Shown: positions 1 through 10,155 of the stretch, piece after piece
Layout: each line of letters starts with the position of its first letter
Numbering within the stretch: position 1 is the first letter of the stretch
From: Ampelocalamus luodianensis
Lineage: Eukaryota > Streptophyta > Magnoliopsida > Poales > Poaceae
Direction of reading: 5' to 3'
Assembly (NCBI GenBank): GCA_036346255.1
Contig: CM070639.1
Location: forward strand, 4,412,001 to 4,476,000
DNA length: 64,000 nucleotides
Notes under the pieces: generated by a model
The model's input: the letters and a program-made list of their open reading frames with translations, nothing else
Databases searched by the model: none
Told to the model about the DNA's origin: nothing
Made by a program: the position numbers and the translations under genes

Positions 1-1200
1 GGTTGATTGAATGTGATGGTACATGATGGTTCAAGATGGTGTTTGGTTTGAGGTATGAAGTTGAATGAGTTGTGTTTGGTTACCTCCTCTGCCTCCTGGT
101 GAAATTACCTTCATCTGGGGCTTACCTGTCATCGAATGGCAGCACACAATAGAGAGAGACTGAGACAGAGAGAAGAGAAGAAAGAAGGGAGGTGGCTGAG
201 CACCAGTGGCGAGCTAGATGCTGACGAATGAGGCGGCGGTGGCGGCAGGGGATTGTTAAAACGAGTTGTATAGTGGAAGGCGACCACACGGGTGGTGGCA
301 TCGTGGTGGGGCAAGCACGAGAGCGGGCAGGCGGTGGAGCCCGGCGGCCAGCGTTGGGGAAGGAGAAGGGGCGATGGCGTTTGGGTGGATAATGGGTGGA
401 GCTAGGGGGAGTATGAGCACCAGGGGGATATTGGGGACTCACTGGAGCCGGTGGTGGCGACGGGAAGGAGTCGTGGTGGCTTGGCGACGGAAGCCCGAGG
501 CGGCGCGACTGGCGCGTTGTGGCGACGGCACTGGAGAGGAGGGGAGCTTGGGTGAGTGATAGGGGAAGGTCTGGCGAGGTGAGGGGATACTCCTGGAGAA
601 GGGAATCGGAGGGGAGATCACCGAAGTGGAAGCGGTGACGGCGACGGCGGTTTTCGGCCAGAGCGGGAGAAGATGACCGCGACGCAAGCTCCCGTGGTGG
701 AATCCTGAAATTGACTAAGGGAATACCTGTGGTGTTGCGGAACACGAAGTGAAACAGACCAAACGACGAGGGCTTTATCGGGACGGCCGAAATGGTGACG
801 TGATGGCGGCGAACATCGTAGGCTCGGGGCGGTTCGAGGAGGGAGCAAAGGGCGTTGGGGGGAATGGAGGGGAGGAGAGTGGATAGAGGTGGTCGGGAGG
901 GAGCAGAGCGCACATGGGGAGGATAGCCAGAGCTCGTTGGGGCGGCAACGCGGCCGCAAGTGAGCGCATGCAGCGCTAGTGGACGAGGCGGTGCTGAACC
1001 GCATGGTTCACTCGTTTTCGTCGAACGAAATGGTTCGGGATCTCTGTCGAATATTCGCTTTCGTCGAAAGAGTTGGTCTTGAACGTATCGGTTCCATTCA
1101 ACCAACAAATACGTGAACATGGTCATACCCCAAACCATCCGGTACAGGGACCACTTCATTCACTCATCCAAACACACCCTTCATCAACGAAACGATGAAA
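1..1200. other. Unresolved transposon-like, GC-rich segment
   Basis: No gene is supported here. The stretch is strongly G-rich and has a long open frame on the minus strand, but that frame is low-complexity Ser/Pro/Arg/His and looks compositional. Its right end, read on the minus strand (around 1085-1180), has phrases such as GTGTGTTTGGATGAG and TTGGTTGAATGG. Similar wording occurs near 5615-5720, which suggests related transposon ends. No complete element boundary or target duplication could be fixed. Confidence 0.35.
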
Positions 1201-1879
1201 AAAAAATGCAGCATTACAGCAACCACAGCCACATGAAAGACCATCAAGGTACAAAAAGAACTGGTGATATATATAACAGAACAAACTACGACTCATACTT
1301 GGGGAAGCAAATCCTCTGCAGGGTACTGTTTCCTTATGTTAGATGCCTCTTTGTATAAGGTGCTCTTTGCATAATTATCTGCAACTTGTATATTTGGCCT
1401 TTAGTCCATTAGAACGGATGAAGAGGTTCATTCCAACACCAGTGATTTGAGTCTACAACAGCAGGGAACTGTGGCGATATCCTGTAGCTACAATTCGTTT
1501 TTACAAAACCGTTGTAGACATTTGATTTGTGAAGGGTTGCTCCTAATGCACCATACCGTAGCCCTCTGCGTTTAGACCTCCGCAGAGGATCCAAATACCA
1601 TACGTGGCGACATAACATCAAGAGTACCACGTAATAATTCATGGAGTATCCAACAACCTGAGCACATAATTCCTATTATATTTCCGTCGGTTTAGCAGGG
1701 CATACATTAGTGAATAACATTACTAAATTACGGCTAAACCAACAGCAGTATCTAGCACAGACAAAGGAGCCCATCTGCAAGCAGGAAGTTTGCATAATAG
1801 GCACTAACTTGTAGTTTTTTTTTCTTCACAGGAACACTGCAGCTACTTGAGAATTCCAACATCGCCAGTTCGACGGCGT
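1201..1879. other. 3' flank of the MUSTANG-like gene
   Basis: AT-rich sequence downstream of the stop codon of the minus-strand gene at 1880-4123. It probably contains that gene's 3' UTR and polyadenylation region. No ORF with recognisable similarity and no clear repeat was seen. Confidence 0.4.
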
Positions 1880-4123
1880 TCATATGGGAGCAGCACATGT
1901 AGTTCTGAAATGGCCCGTTTGGTTGCAGCGGCTGCAGTGCACAACTCTCTTGATCCGCCCACGGTCCTCTGCGCGGATTCTCTTCTTCCTTGGCCTCCCT
2001 GGGGGCCTCAGCGACTTCGGCGGGTTGACGATCACCTCCACCTTGCTCTCTTCAGCCCGGCCTTGGTCTGACACTTCGTTCCAGAGGGTTTTGTCCGGGA
2101 TAGGGTGTATGGTCTGTGAGTATGTCTTGCGGTACGTCGCAACGGTGAAGCAGCTCTCCGTGTAGCGGTGGACGTTCTGCCTGCAGGAGAGGAGCGCGGC
2201 GACGCCATGAGCGCAAGGCACGCCGTAGAGCTGCCACCCGCGGCACAGGCAGCACCTGCTGCGGATGTCCACGATGTTTGTCCCCTCGAGAGCTGAGATG
2301 ACCTCGAATTCCGCCTCGTTGGCTCGGGCAACCTGGTAGCCGCGCGCGCGCTCAATGGCCTCTTGCACGCGGCGCTCGGCAGTGGGCACGAGGATGGTTG
2401 TCCACTGCATGCTCGCTTCACGCCGATCGTTGAACCACGTCATTAGCTGGCGACGGATGCAATCCATCATCTGAATTATCGGAAGGCCAGAGGCGTCCAG
2501 TATCCAAGAATCCAGCGACTCCGTGATATTTGCTGTTAGGTGACCGTACCGCGTCCCCTCAAAGTAAGCTGTGGCCCAAAGACGAGGAGGTAGGCGTCTT
2601 ATCCAACAAACAGCTTCTGGAGACGTGTCCTCTATCTCTAGCAGCTTAGTTTCGAATTCTATCACAGTAAGCGCATTGGCAGCTTCCCAGAGGAGGCTGA
2701 CAAGCACTGAGTTGTTGAAATCTTTCCGGAAAGTTTCGCTGAGGTGGCGCATACAGAACCCGTGGAATGCGGTTGGGAAGTTGAAATCAACTCCATCAAT
2801 AATACCCTTGCGTCTGTCTGACAAGATGGTGAGCCTTGGCATGTTCTCTGTGTTCTTCTCCAGCAATTCATGCAGCTCAGACAAAAACCATATCCAGTTC
2901 TCATCAGTTTCCTCATCGACCACACCAAATGCCAGAGGAAAGAGAGCGCCATCGCCATCGAAACCGGTGGCAAGAAACAAGGTACCGAGATACTTGTTCT
3001 TCAGAATGGTTCTGTCGAGCCCAATGAGTGGACGGCATGCATTCACAAAACCATATATTGATGCATAGAACGATATGAAGAGTTGCCGAAAGCAGTTGTC
3101 AGCCGGGTTCCCATAGACACGAGCGATGCTTCCCGGGTTTGTTCTCTCCACCTGCCTGCAGTACTCAGGCAGGAGACGATATCCTTCTTCAAAAGAGCCT
3201 CGAACTGCTGCCATGATCCGCTCCTTCCCTCTCCAAGCTTGCTTGTACGATAGTGTGATCCCATGCGACTTGTGGATTTCTTCCAAGATTTCCTTGGGCT
3301 TGCAGTGCGGGTTCTCACGCAGCCTCTCTTCAACAGCAGTTGCAACCCACTGAACAGACGCCTGCTGGTGGCCGAGATGGTTTATCCCCATACAACTATG
3401 GTTGTCATGTATAGTTCTGATGGAGAATGTGGGCACACCAGGGAGCTTTGCGGCATGGATGCGCCATGGGCAGCCCTCTGCGGCACACTTGGCAGTGAAG
3501 CGCGTCTTGTCAGACTTCACCGTCTGTATCTCGAAGTGGCAGGCAATGGCAGTGTTGCGGATGGCCCTGCGGCAGCTCATGACATCTGGAAATTCCTGCC
3601 CCACCGCGATCTGAAACTCGGGGCTCACCACCATTGTCCGCGACTGGACAACAGGAGCAACGGCAAGAGGTGCCTGTGAGAGGTCATGGGCCGGCTGGAG
3701 GGCGAGCTCGTGAGCTTGCTCAAGCGAGAGCTGATCAAGATTCTGGTCTACACCAAGGTGATGCGTCTCAGCGAGCGCCAACTCATGGTTCTCCGACAAG
3801 CCGAGGTCATGATGGCCTTGCCCATCCATCGAGTCCGGGTCCTCGTCATGCCCTTGTCTCAAAGCAAGATCACTGGTGTGGCCATGGTGGTCATGCCCGA
3901 GGACCAGCTGGCTGTCATGGTGGTGTCCAAGACCCAGATCATGGTCGTGCTCGTGCTCGTGCGATTGCCCGAGAACAAGATCGTGGTCGTGAGCATGGCC
4001 AAGACCGAGGTCGTGGCTGTGCCCAAGGCCTAGTCCATGGTCCTGCCCAAAGTCATGGTGGTTCTGCCCCAGCGCCAGCTCAGCGTCCTGCCCATGCCCA
4101 AGAACCAATTCGTGGTTGGCCAT
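1880..4123 (-). CDS. MUSTANG-type domesticated MULE transposase protein
   Basis: Single coding exon of 747 residues starting at the ATG at 4123; a TTG two codons upstream is not a credible start. Residues 1 to about 150 are repeats built from His, Asp, Gly and Leu. A MuDR-type DNA-binding region follows (about 170-245). The MULE transposase domain has an apparent DDE triad at D370 (GLDRT), D436 (SDRRKG) and E480 (WEAANA). A SWIM zinc finger (CLC...CAH, about 625-639), an AT-hook-like PPGRPRKKR (about 707-715) and a CCHC knuckle (about 730-743) complete it. No terminal inverted repeats flank the gene and the frame is intact, as in plant MUSTANG genes, which are former Mutator transposases kept as probable nuclear regulators. 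No PB1 domain is visible, so the PB1-lacking group fits best. Function is inferred from the family only. Confidence 0.92.
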   Translation of the reverse strand: MANHELVLGHGQDAELALGQNHHDFGQDHGLGLGHSHDLGLGHAHDHDLVLGQSHEHEHDHDLGLGHHHDSQLVLGHDHHGHTSDLALRQGHDEDPDSMDGQGHHDLGLSENHELALAETHHLGVDQNLDQLSLEQAHELALQPAHDLSQAPLAVAPVVQSRTMVVSPEFQIAVGQEFPDVMSCRRAIRNTAIACHFEIQTVKSDKTRFTAKCAAEGCPWRIHAAKLPGVPTFSIRTIHDNHSCMGINHLGHQQASVQWVATAVEERLRENPHCKPKEILEEIHKSHGITLSYKQAWRGKERIMAAVRGSFEEGYRLLPEYCRQVERTNPGSIARVYGNPADNCFRQLFISFYASIYGFVNACRPLIGLDRTILKNKYLGTLFLATGFDGDGALFPLAFGVVDEETDENWIWFLSELHELLEKNTENMPRLTILSDRRKGIIDGVDFNFPTAFHGFCMRHLSETFRKDFNNSVLVSLLWEAANALTVIEFETKLLEIEDTSPEAVCWIRRLPPRLWATAYFEGTRYGHLTANITESLDSWILDASGLPIIQMMDCIRRQLMTWFNDRREASMQWTTILVPTAERRVQEAIERARGYQVARANEAEFEVISALEGTNIVDIRSRCCLCRGWQLYGVPCAHGVAALLSCRQNVHRYTESCFTVATYRKTYSQTIHPIPDKTLWNEVSDQGRAEESKVEVIVNPPKSLRPPGRPRKKRIRAEDRGRIKRVVHCSRCNQTGHFRTTCAAPI

Positions 4124-4800
4124 CAGCAATCAGCAATAAACTCACAGCTCCGAGTATCTCCTGACAAAGAAGCAATCGAATCAGCCGTGGGATTGAGATG
4201 TATACACAAACAGTGAAGGAAAGTAAAGTAAAAAACGATTGAAATTTACTGTCCTTCACCACGATTCGACAAGGAATATCACAAACAAACAGACAAGATT
4301 CAACAACAAGCCCAAATCGCAAAAACACCTAGGCACATGTGACCAAGAACAGCTCAAACTCACCGAAAATTGCAAGAACGACGACTCCCCAGAAGCTCCA
4401 ACGGAGGCGCAATCCGGCCACCAAGATCCAATCTTCTCCGCCGGCTGACTCACCAAAATATAACCTTTACCGCACCAGACGAAACATCACCCCCGAATCG
4501 CAGAGCCCGGCAAGGAAGTAATCGCCAAGAAAACGCCGGAACCAACAAACCAACGCACGCCGTGATCCAAGAAGCCCCGCCGAAAGGGCCGCCTTTCCAC
4601 CGCTCCCGGTCCGCCGGAGCAGCCCGGCGCACAGGGCGGGTAAAAGTAAAACCGGTGTAGGATTTGAACGAGGCGAGCAGGGGCAGAGTGTGGAGGCGAA
4701 GGGCAAAGAGAGGAAGGGGGGAGAAATTGGGGGAGAGGCGAGCAGGGCGAGGGGATGAGACGAGAGGGCAGGAGGAGGAGGGGTATTTAGGTCAAAGGTA
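4124..4800 (-). other. 5' leader of the MUSTANG-like gene with a leader intron
   Basis: On the minus strand a donor GTGAGTTTGAG follows an exon ending at 4364, and an acceptor TTTGTCAG precedes 4160. This defines a leader intron at about 4161-4363. The upstream exon (4364 to roughly 4780) is pyrimidine-rich on the sense strand, as expected of a grass 5' UTR. The transcription start is not determinable by eye. Confidence 0.6.
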
Positions 4801-4888
4801 GGGTTCCTGCCAGGCCACTCCTGTGGCCAATTTCCCAATTTGCCACTGGAGGATTTGGGCCTTTTTGGCAACCCAATTTGTGTTGGGG

Positions 4889-5038
4889 GATTGGATCATA
4901 TACCCTCTCTGAATTTCAGGATTTCAGGATTTACCCTCCCACCTCAATGACATGTGGGGTCACCATAGGTCAATGACATGTGGGCCAGGAGGGTAAATTC
5001 TGAATTTCCATCTAAGGGGAGGGTATATGATCAAATTT
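4889..5038. mobile_element. Small inverted-repeat element (MITE-like)
   Basis: The left end GATCATATACCCTC (4894-4907) is matched by its exact inverse GAGGGTATATGATC (5019-5032). Similarity continues inwards for about 50 bp per arm (shared GRATTTACCCTCC inside). Two copies of TCAATGACATGTGGG lie in the centre. Size and structure fit a non-autonomous DNA element. The superfamily is not assigned and no clear target duplication was seen. Confidence 0.65.
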
Positions 5039-5039
5039 T

Positions 5040-6130
5040 CCATTTGTGTTGGGTATACACGCACAATCGACATATATGTGCCCCCTCAAAAAAAACCGAG
5101 ATACATGTGGGTTTTAGGTTGGGTTTTAACCTTTTTGATTTGATGCTGCATTATTAGTTTTGAAGCTCCCCGAAAGATCACATGAATATTTGTATGGAAT
5201 TTTAAGTTAGCTTTTTAACTATTATCATGTGATATTGTCTTATCTCAGCGAGATACCGTACGTTTCATGATAAAATTAAATTTCTTCCTACTACTATTGT
5301 TTATAATAGTACGAGGAAATTGCTTATATTGTGGTAAGTAGAATTTGACATAAAACAATTAAATTCCCTCGGAACACCCCTGTTGCAAACGGGCATGAAC
5401 CAAACAATTGTATTTTATGTATGGTGTTGTAATTATATGGAAACTCTAATAAGTGAGAAAGTGAATGTGCAAATGTATGATAATGTACACTGGATGGATG
5501 TGTTAGTGCCATCACACGTAAGTTTTATTGAATTGGTCTTGGTGGTGATAATTATTATGCGCTGCTGGCAATGGTTATGGTTTTTAAAAAGGGAATTGAT
5601 AATGTATCCTCTACTTATGGTCCGTTTGGTTGGTTGAATAGGGCTGAACAGGATGGTTTCGTTCGAAAAATGAAGTGGTTTACGTGTTTGGTTCAGTGAA
5701 TAGAACCAAATGGTTCAACACCAACTCATTCCATTTGAAGGAATATCCTGCTTAGATGTTGTACCAAAGCGTTCCATGAAAAATCCCGAACCACACAGTC
5801 CAACGTCTCCCGCGAGCGCTCATCTTCTCCGGCTACTCCCCTCCTCTCCCCTTCTCATGTCTTCATTTCTTTCTTGCCTGGTGCTTGGCTCTTCAGCCGA
5901 CAGCCACTTTGCCACGCGGCGGAAGCAAATCACCGTGGATCCGACGGGCGGTCGCCGGCCCCGCGCCCACACACTCAGCTCCGGACGGGTAGGCCGTGGA
6001 CGACGCCACCTCGGATGCCCCCCTACGGTGTGGCACGCTCGTGGTCCGTTGGGACTGCAAACCGGAGGATTCGGCATGCGCCGGCGCCGAGCCCCTTGGG
6101 CGATGTGGGCCCCGGACATGAATCTTTGAT
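5040..6130. other. Intergenic DNA with transposon-like words
   Basis: AT-rich to about 5600. The part from about 5615 has phrases (TTGGTTGAATAGG, GGATGGTT) also seen inverted near 1085-1150. From about 5800 it becomes CT-rich, resembling a leader or a transposon interior. No supported coding region. Confidence 0.35.
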
Positions 6131-8390
6131 TATTTCGTTTAATCATGTATTTCCCTTTCCTGAGGGAAGGCGAGCTGAAGGGGTTTGCCCGCATTCAGTC
6201 GCGCCGGCTCCGTATCGACCGGGCCACACCGAGCGGCACCTGGTTCACCGGGCTACGCCGCAAGTCGTGGCGAGCCGAGCCCGCGCGATACCCGTCCGCA
6301 CGCGACTCCAAGAGTCCGGGCAGCTCCGGAATACCCGCGATTCCCGAGTGTCAAAGTGAAATGGTTCCGGGGCCATACCGCCGCCCCGGACATAGGGAAG
6401 AGCGGAAAGTTGGCCATGGCCTGGCGATCAAAGTGGGCCGGGCCCACGGAAATGCGGGCGGAGTGGCCATGGACTGTCGACAATGCCCGGCGCGAAATTC
6501 GGACGGACGATCCATCGACGACCCACGGACCTTTAAGGCTCCACCAAGGACAATTCCTACACATACGCTGGAATCAGGTTTCAAGTATGAAGCATGCTTG
6601 GTCGTGGCTACCTCGATGTGGCAAGACATGGCCGATGCATTCCCTATTCAAGGATAGCAAAAGCAGTCGCAGAACCCAAAATTAATCCAATATTGGGCAA
6701 TTACCGTAAAAGTCATACAAGGAATGAATCGATTATTGGAACAAACGCTTATGATCTGGGCTCACATTGTCAACAGTCAAGGCTCGCTTGCCAGAATTGA
6801 AGCGATTGCCATTATGTACGGAATCTGATCGCAACCAAGTCATGACCACAACCAGGATCGAAAACATAAGGTGGGGCAAAGGGAATGCGATAATGGGTTC
6901 AACGCATTGTATTCCGACAACCTGCAACTACCCACAAAGAATCGCGCAATCCAACTCAAGAGCGCTCCCTTTTGGCCAATCTAACGGTTTTCCTTGGAAA
7001 TCTTCAAAAATTTTAAAAATTTCCGTCCCAATTGATCGAGGAATTCACGGCATACAGCCCCAACGCGGAAAACAATAGGCTTTCAGCCCGCCCTTGCCAA
7101 GCTTAAGAACAAATAGTCGTTTAAGGAAGATAGGCATTGTCAACAAGGTTTGCCCTTCCTACCAAGAACCCTCCCCCAATCCCAAAGGAGATTAAGAACC
7201 CCCTCCGGATGGCCAAAAGGAGGGTTCCTAAACCTTCCACAAAGTCCTTATAACAAGAAAAGCTGCCAAGCTATGCCAGGTATCGCAATGATGGACACAA
7301 AACAAGGTTGGAAGCACGCAACGGTCCAGGCACAAGTTGCTGGAATCGGCTAAGGTCAAGATAGGTAAGTTCTTGAAGGTTAAAGTTAAGGGTCCCAACG
7401 TATGCCTTGATAAACAACGCGTTCCTCCTTTCAACAGGGTCACTGGGCGAGAGGGAGCGTTTTGGATTCCCGATTCCACACTTGCACTTGAGGCCATTGC
7501 TGCGTCGCCCAATTCAAGCAGCTCAGCAAAGTCGAGAGAAGGCATGAGAGGAATCAAGAGGACCTAGGAGGCCCGGATGAAGTCGAAAGGCTGGGCCGAC
7601 TACCCAAACACCCAGGTAACACGACCGCTTGCCAACTGAAGTCCCCTGCCTCATCGCCCCCCATGTCACAGGCCAGCTGCACCCCAAAGCTCCCCATCCG
7701 ACACCTAAGGGGGAAGGAACCATGAATTTGGCCCTGTAATGGAGGTTACCAAACCATCTCAGCATCCGGGCCTGCTTTCTTTGAGTTGGTAGTGAGAACC
7801 ACAACATCGAATTATTGTACACAGATCCAAAGAATTGCCAATTTCCCACCAGCAATGGAAAAAACCGATTAAATACGCCAATCAGCATTTGCCCAAAAAA
7901 TCGGGATACCCATCCAAGTGGGTACGGTTGCCCCGAAAAATATCAGATAAGCAAAGGATTTTATTTGTATATTTGAATCGTCAAATTATTAAACCCGAAA
8001 TTTCTTCAATTGAAACCCTTTTTCGCAACCCACCAATTCCTTTTCATTCCGTTTGGCCAAGTTGGAAAATCTACATTATTACTTATTTCCAAAAATTAAC
8101 TAAATTTTACCTTCAATTTCAGAATAGGACAATACGGATGGGAAAACTTTCCACTTAATTATGTTTGGGGAATTGTGAAACGGTCTTAAATTTTCCATAA
8201 GGGATGCAACTAAAGAAAAGGTTAAGGTGGATGCAATTATATTGACCACAAAATGAAGAAACAATGAGTTAGGTTCAATAAGCCAAGGGAATTTTCCCCC
8301 CTTCCCAAAATCCCTGGGTTTTTTGGGGGCCGCCCGGGACAAAATTTTAAAATTTAAAATTTTGTAATTTAAATTTTTTTTTTTTTTTTT
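6131..8390. other. Anomalous tract, possible low-quality sequence or misjoin
   Basis: No homology to any gene or transposon protein could be recognised in six frames. Composition shifts from GC-rich (6150-6550) to runs of doubled or extended homopolymers, for example TTTTCCCCCCTTCCC and GGGTTTTTTGGGGGCC near 8290-8330, ending in A/T ladders and a long T run (about 8340-8392). It abuts a gamma-tubulin complex gene whose upstream exons should lie here but are absent. An assembly artefact is likely; unusual real DNA cannot be excluded. Confidence 0.5.
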
Positions 8391-8407
8391 TCCTTTTCTG
8401 TTGGCAG

Positions 8408-9231
8408 GGCAGAGGCAGTACAACACATAATTTTAAACAACACTTAATAGTAGGGCAGAAGCTCCTCCATTTTGTTGATGCATTTCATCAATACGTCATG
8501 GACCGAGTGAGTTGAGACATATTTGATTCATTTCATTCTACAAGACTAATGACTGTATCAATTGAACTCACGGCAAAGTTTTTGAATAGGTATATCATAG
8601 TGCATGGACTGAGCTTTGTGATGGCATGGCATCTGCTACTACACTGGATGAAGTCATGGAAGTTCATGAGGCATATCTCTCTTCTATTCAGCGACAATGC
8701 TTTGTGGCCTCTGATAAGTTGGTGAGTGCCATGTCATTCTTATAACAATCAAGATCAACGCTTGATTCCAAAATTTTAAATTCTAGCTAAGAATGTTCAT
8801 TGCCTGTGTGTTGCAGTGGTCCCTCATTGCCAGTCGAGTTAAGACTATTCTCGGATTGGCTCTAGACTTTCACAATGTAGAACAAACTCTCAGTACTGGT
8901 GGAACTGCTCCAGCTGTTAGGGCAAGATGCGAGATGGAAGTGGATCGGATCGAGAAGCAATTTGATGAGTGTGTCATATTTCTCTTGAGGGTAGGTTTAT
9001 ATCTACTTCTAGCAAAAGTGGATGATCTCTTATGTTATCAGAAGGGGTGTTTCAGTAGACTCACTACAAGTATGATTGATGTCCTCGAAACCTTTGCAGA
9101 TCCTGTCTTTCAAGCTCAATGTGGGTCACTTTCCCCATCTTGCGGATCTGGTTACGAGGATCAATTACAATCACTATTACATGTCAGATAGCGGAAGCTT
9201 CTCTGCTATACCTGGGCCCCGGCCGCGGTAG
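8408..9231 (+). CDS. GCP5: Gamma-tubulin complex component 5-like, C-terminal exons only
   Basis: Four exons join in phase 0: 8408-8506, 8590-8721, 8817-8990 and 9100-9231. All have canonical GT..AG borders and the stop is TAG at 9229. They encode 176 C-terminal residues with the Spc97/Spc98 (GCP) signatures KLLHFVDAFHQYVMDR, CEMEVDRIEKQF and NVGHFPHLADLVTRINYN. GCP proteins form the gamma-tubulin ring complex that nucleates microtubules; this C-terminal half contacts gamma-tubulin. The sequence resembles plant GCP5 more than GCP2-4. A full GCP5 is roughly 1,000 residues, so about four fifths is missing upstream, where 6.1-8.4 kb looks anomalous. The present exons carry no stop or frameshift, so loss by misassembly is more likely than gene decay. 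Confidence 0.9.
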
Positions 9232-10155
9232 CAGTCTTGCAGTGTTGCTAGGATTGTAGCCTGTAGGTGTTGCTCTCTTCTACTGGCGGGGAATGTATAT
9301 ACCGGTGTTGTGAGTTGTAGCGTGCAAACCTGAGGCAGCCAGGCAGGCAGTTCCCGAACTTCAGTTTTCCACCAGATATGCCTGTTTGAGAATGCAAATG
9401 CTATTTCCCCCAAGTTGCAATCTATGTGCGAATATGATTTGCTGCAAGACTCCGCAGCTCTCTCCATAAATTGATTCGAAGTCCCAAGACTTATTCCTTC
9501 AGTTTTAAAATGGCTTGATCCTTGTATTGGATTAGATTTATCATTTTAAGTTTTTTTCCCCAGCTTTTCAACGGGTGTAACGTGTAATCTACCGAATCTT
9601 TTGATCACACGGGTCTTGCCTAAGTGATTTAAGTGAAGATATAATTTTCGATTCAGGGGACATTAGAGAATAAATTGGCAAGTAATATCAGAATTTTGGC
9701 TGTTCACCAATGTTGCTTCACTGAATAATACCTTTTAAAAAACTTTGACTGGATAATACCTCGCTACTTACAAGAAATCATCGGTTATTCACCATGAGAT
9801 CAACAGTGCATCAACAAAAGCACTGGTAATACCAAACGCCTCCCTGCCATTGCATCAACTACAACTTCACCATGAGATCGACTCAACTAAAGCAATTATT
9901 CAATAACCTAACCACGGAAGCAAGAGGCTAACCCAGATTGTATGTATGTACGTATATAACTGATTTTAGATTCTTTACCACAGGGCAAAACTGACTGAAT
10001 TATAGAAAGTTAAGAAGTATAACTATTGAATAAGGAACCGAGGAGCCATTCTTTATAGCACTGCTGTAGGGAGGGATTACAATTACACAGCTCAGAAGCA
10101 AACAGCATGGATTACAGCACATTATTACGATTGCAACCATTAATCTCTAAGGGGC
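9232..10155. other. Convergent 3' flanks
   Basis: Lies between the stop codon of the plus-strand GCP5-like gene and that of the minus-strand MATH gene. It should contain both 3' UTRs. No coding region or clear repeat recognised. Confidence 0.5.

Noticed and set aside
122..1159. 345-codon open frame on the minus strand
   Set aside because: Low-complexity Ser/Pro/Arg-rich product with no motif, overlapping open frames in several other phases; explained by GC-rich composition.
3634..4164. 176-codon plus-strand frame opposite the MUSTANG gene
   Set aside because: It is the antisense image of the His/Asp/Gly/Leu repeat; no independent features.
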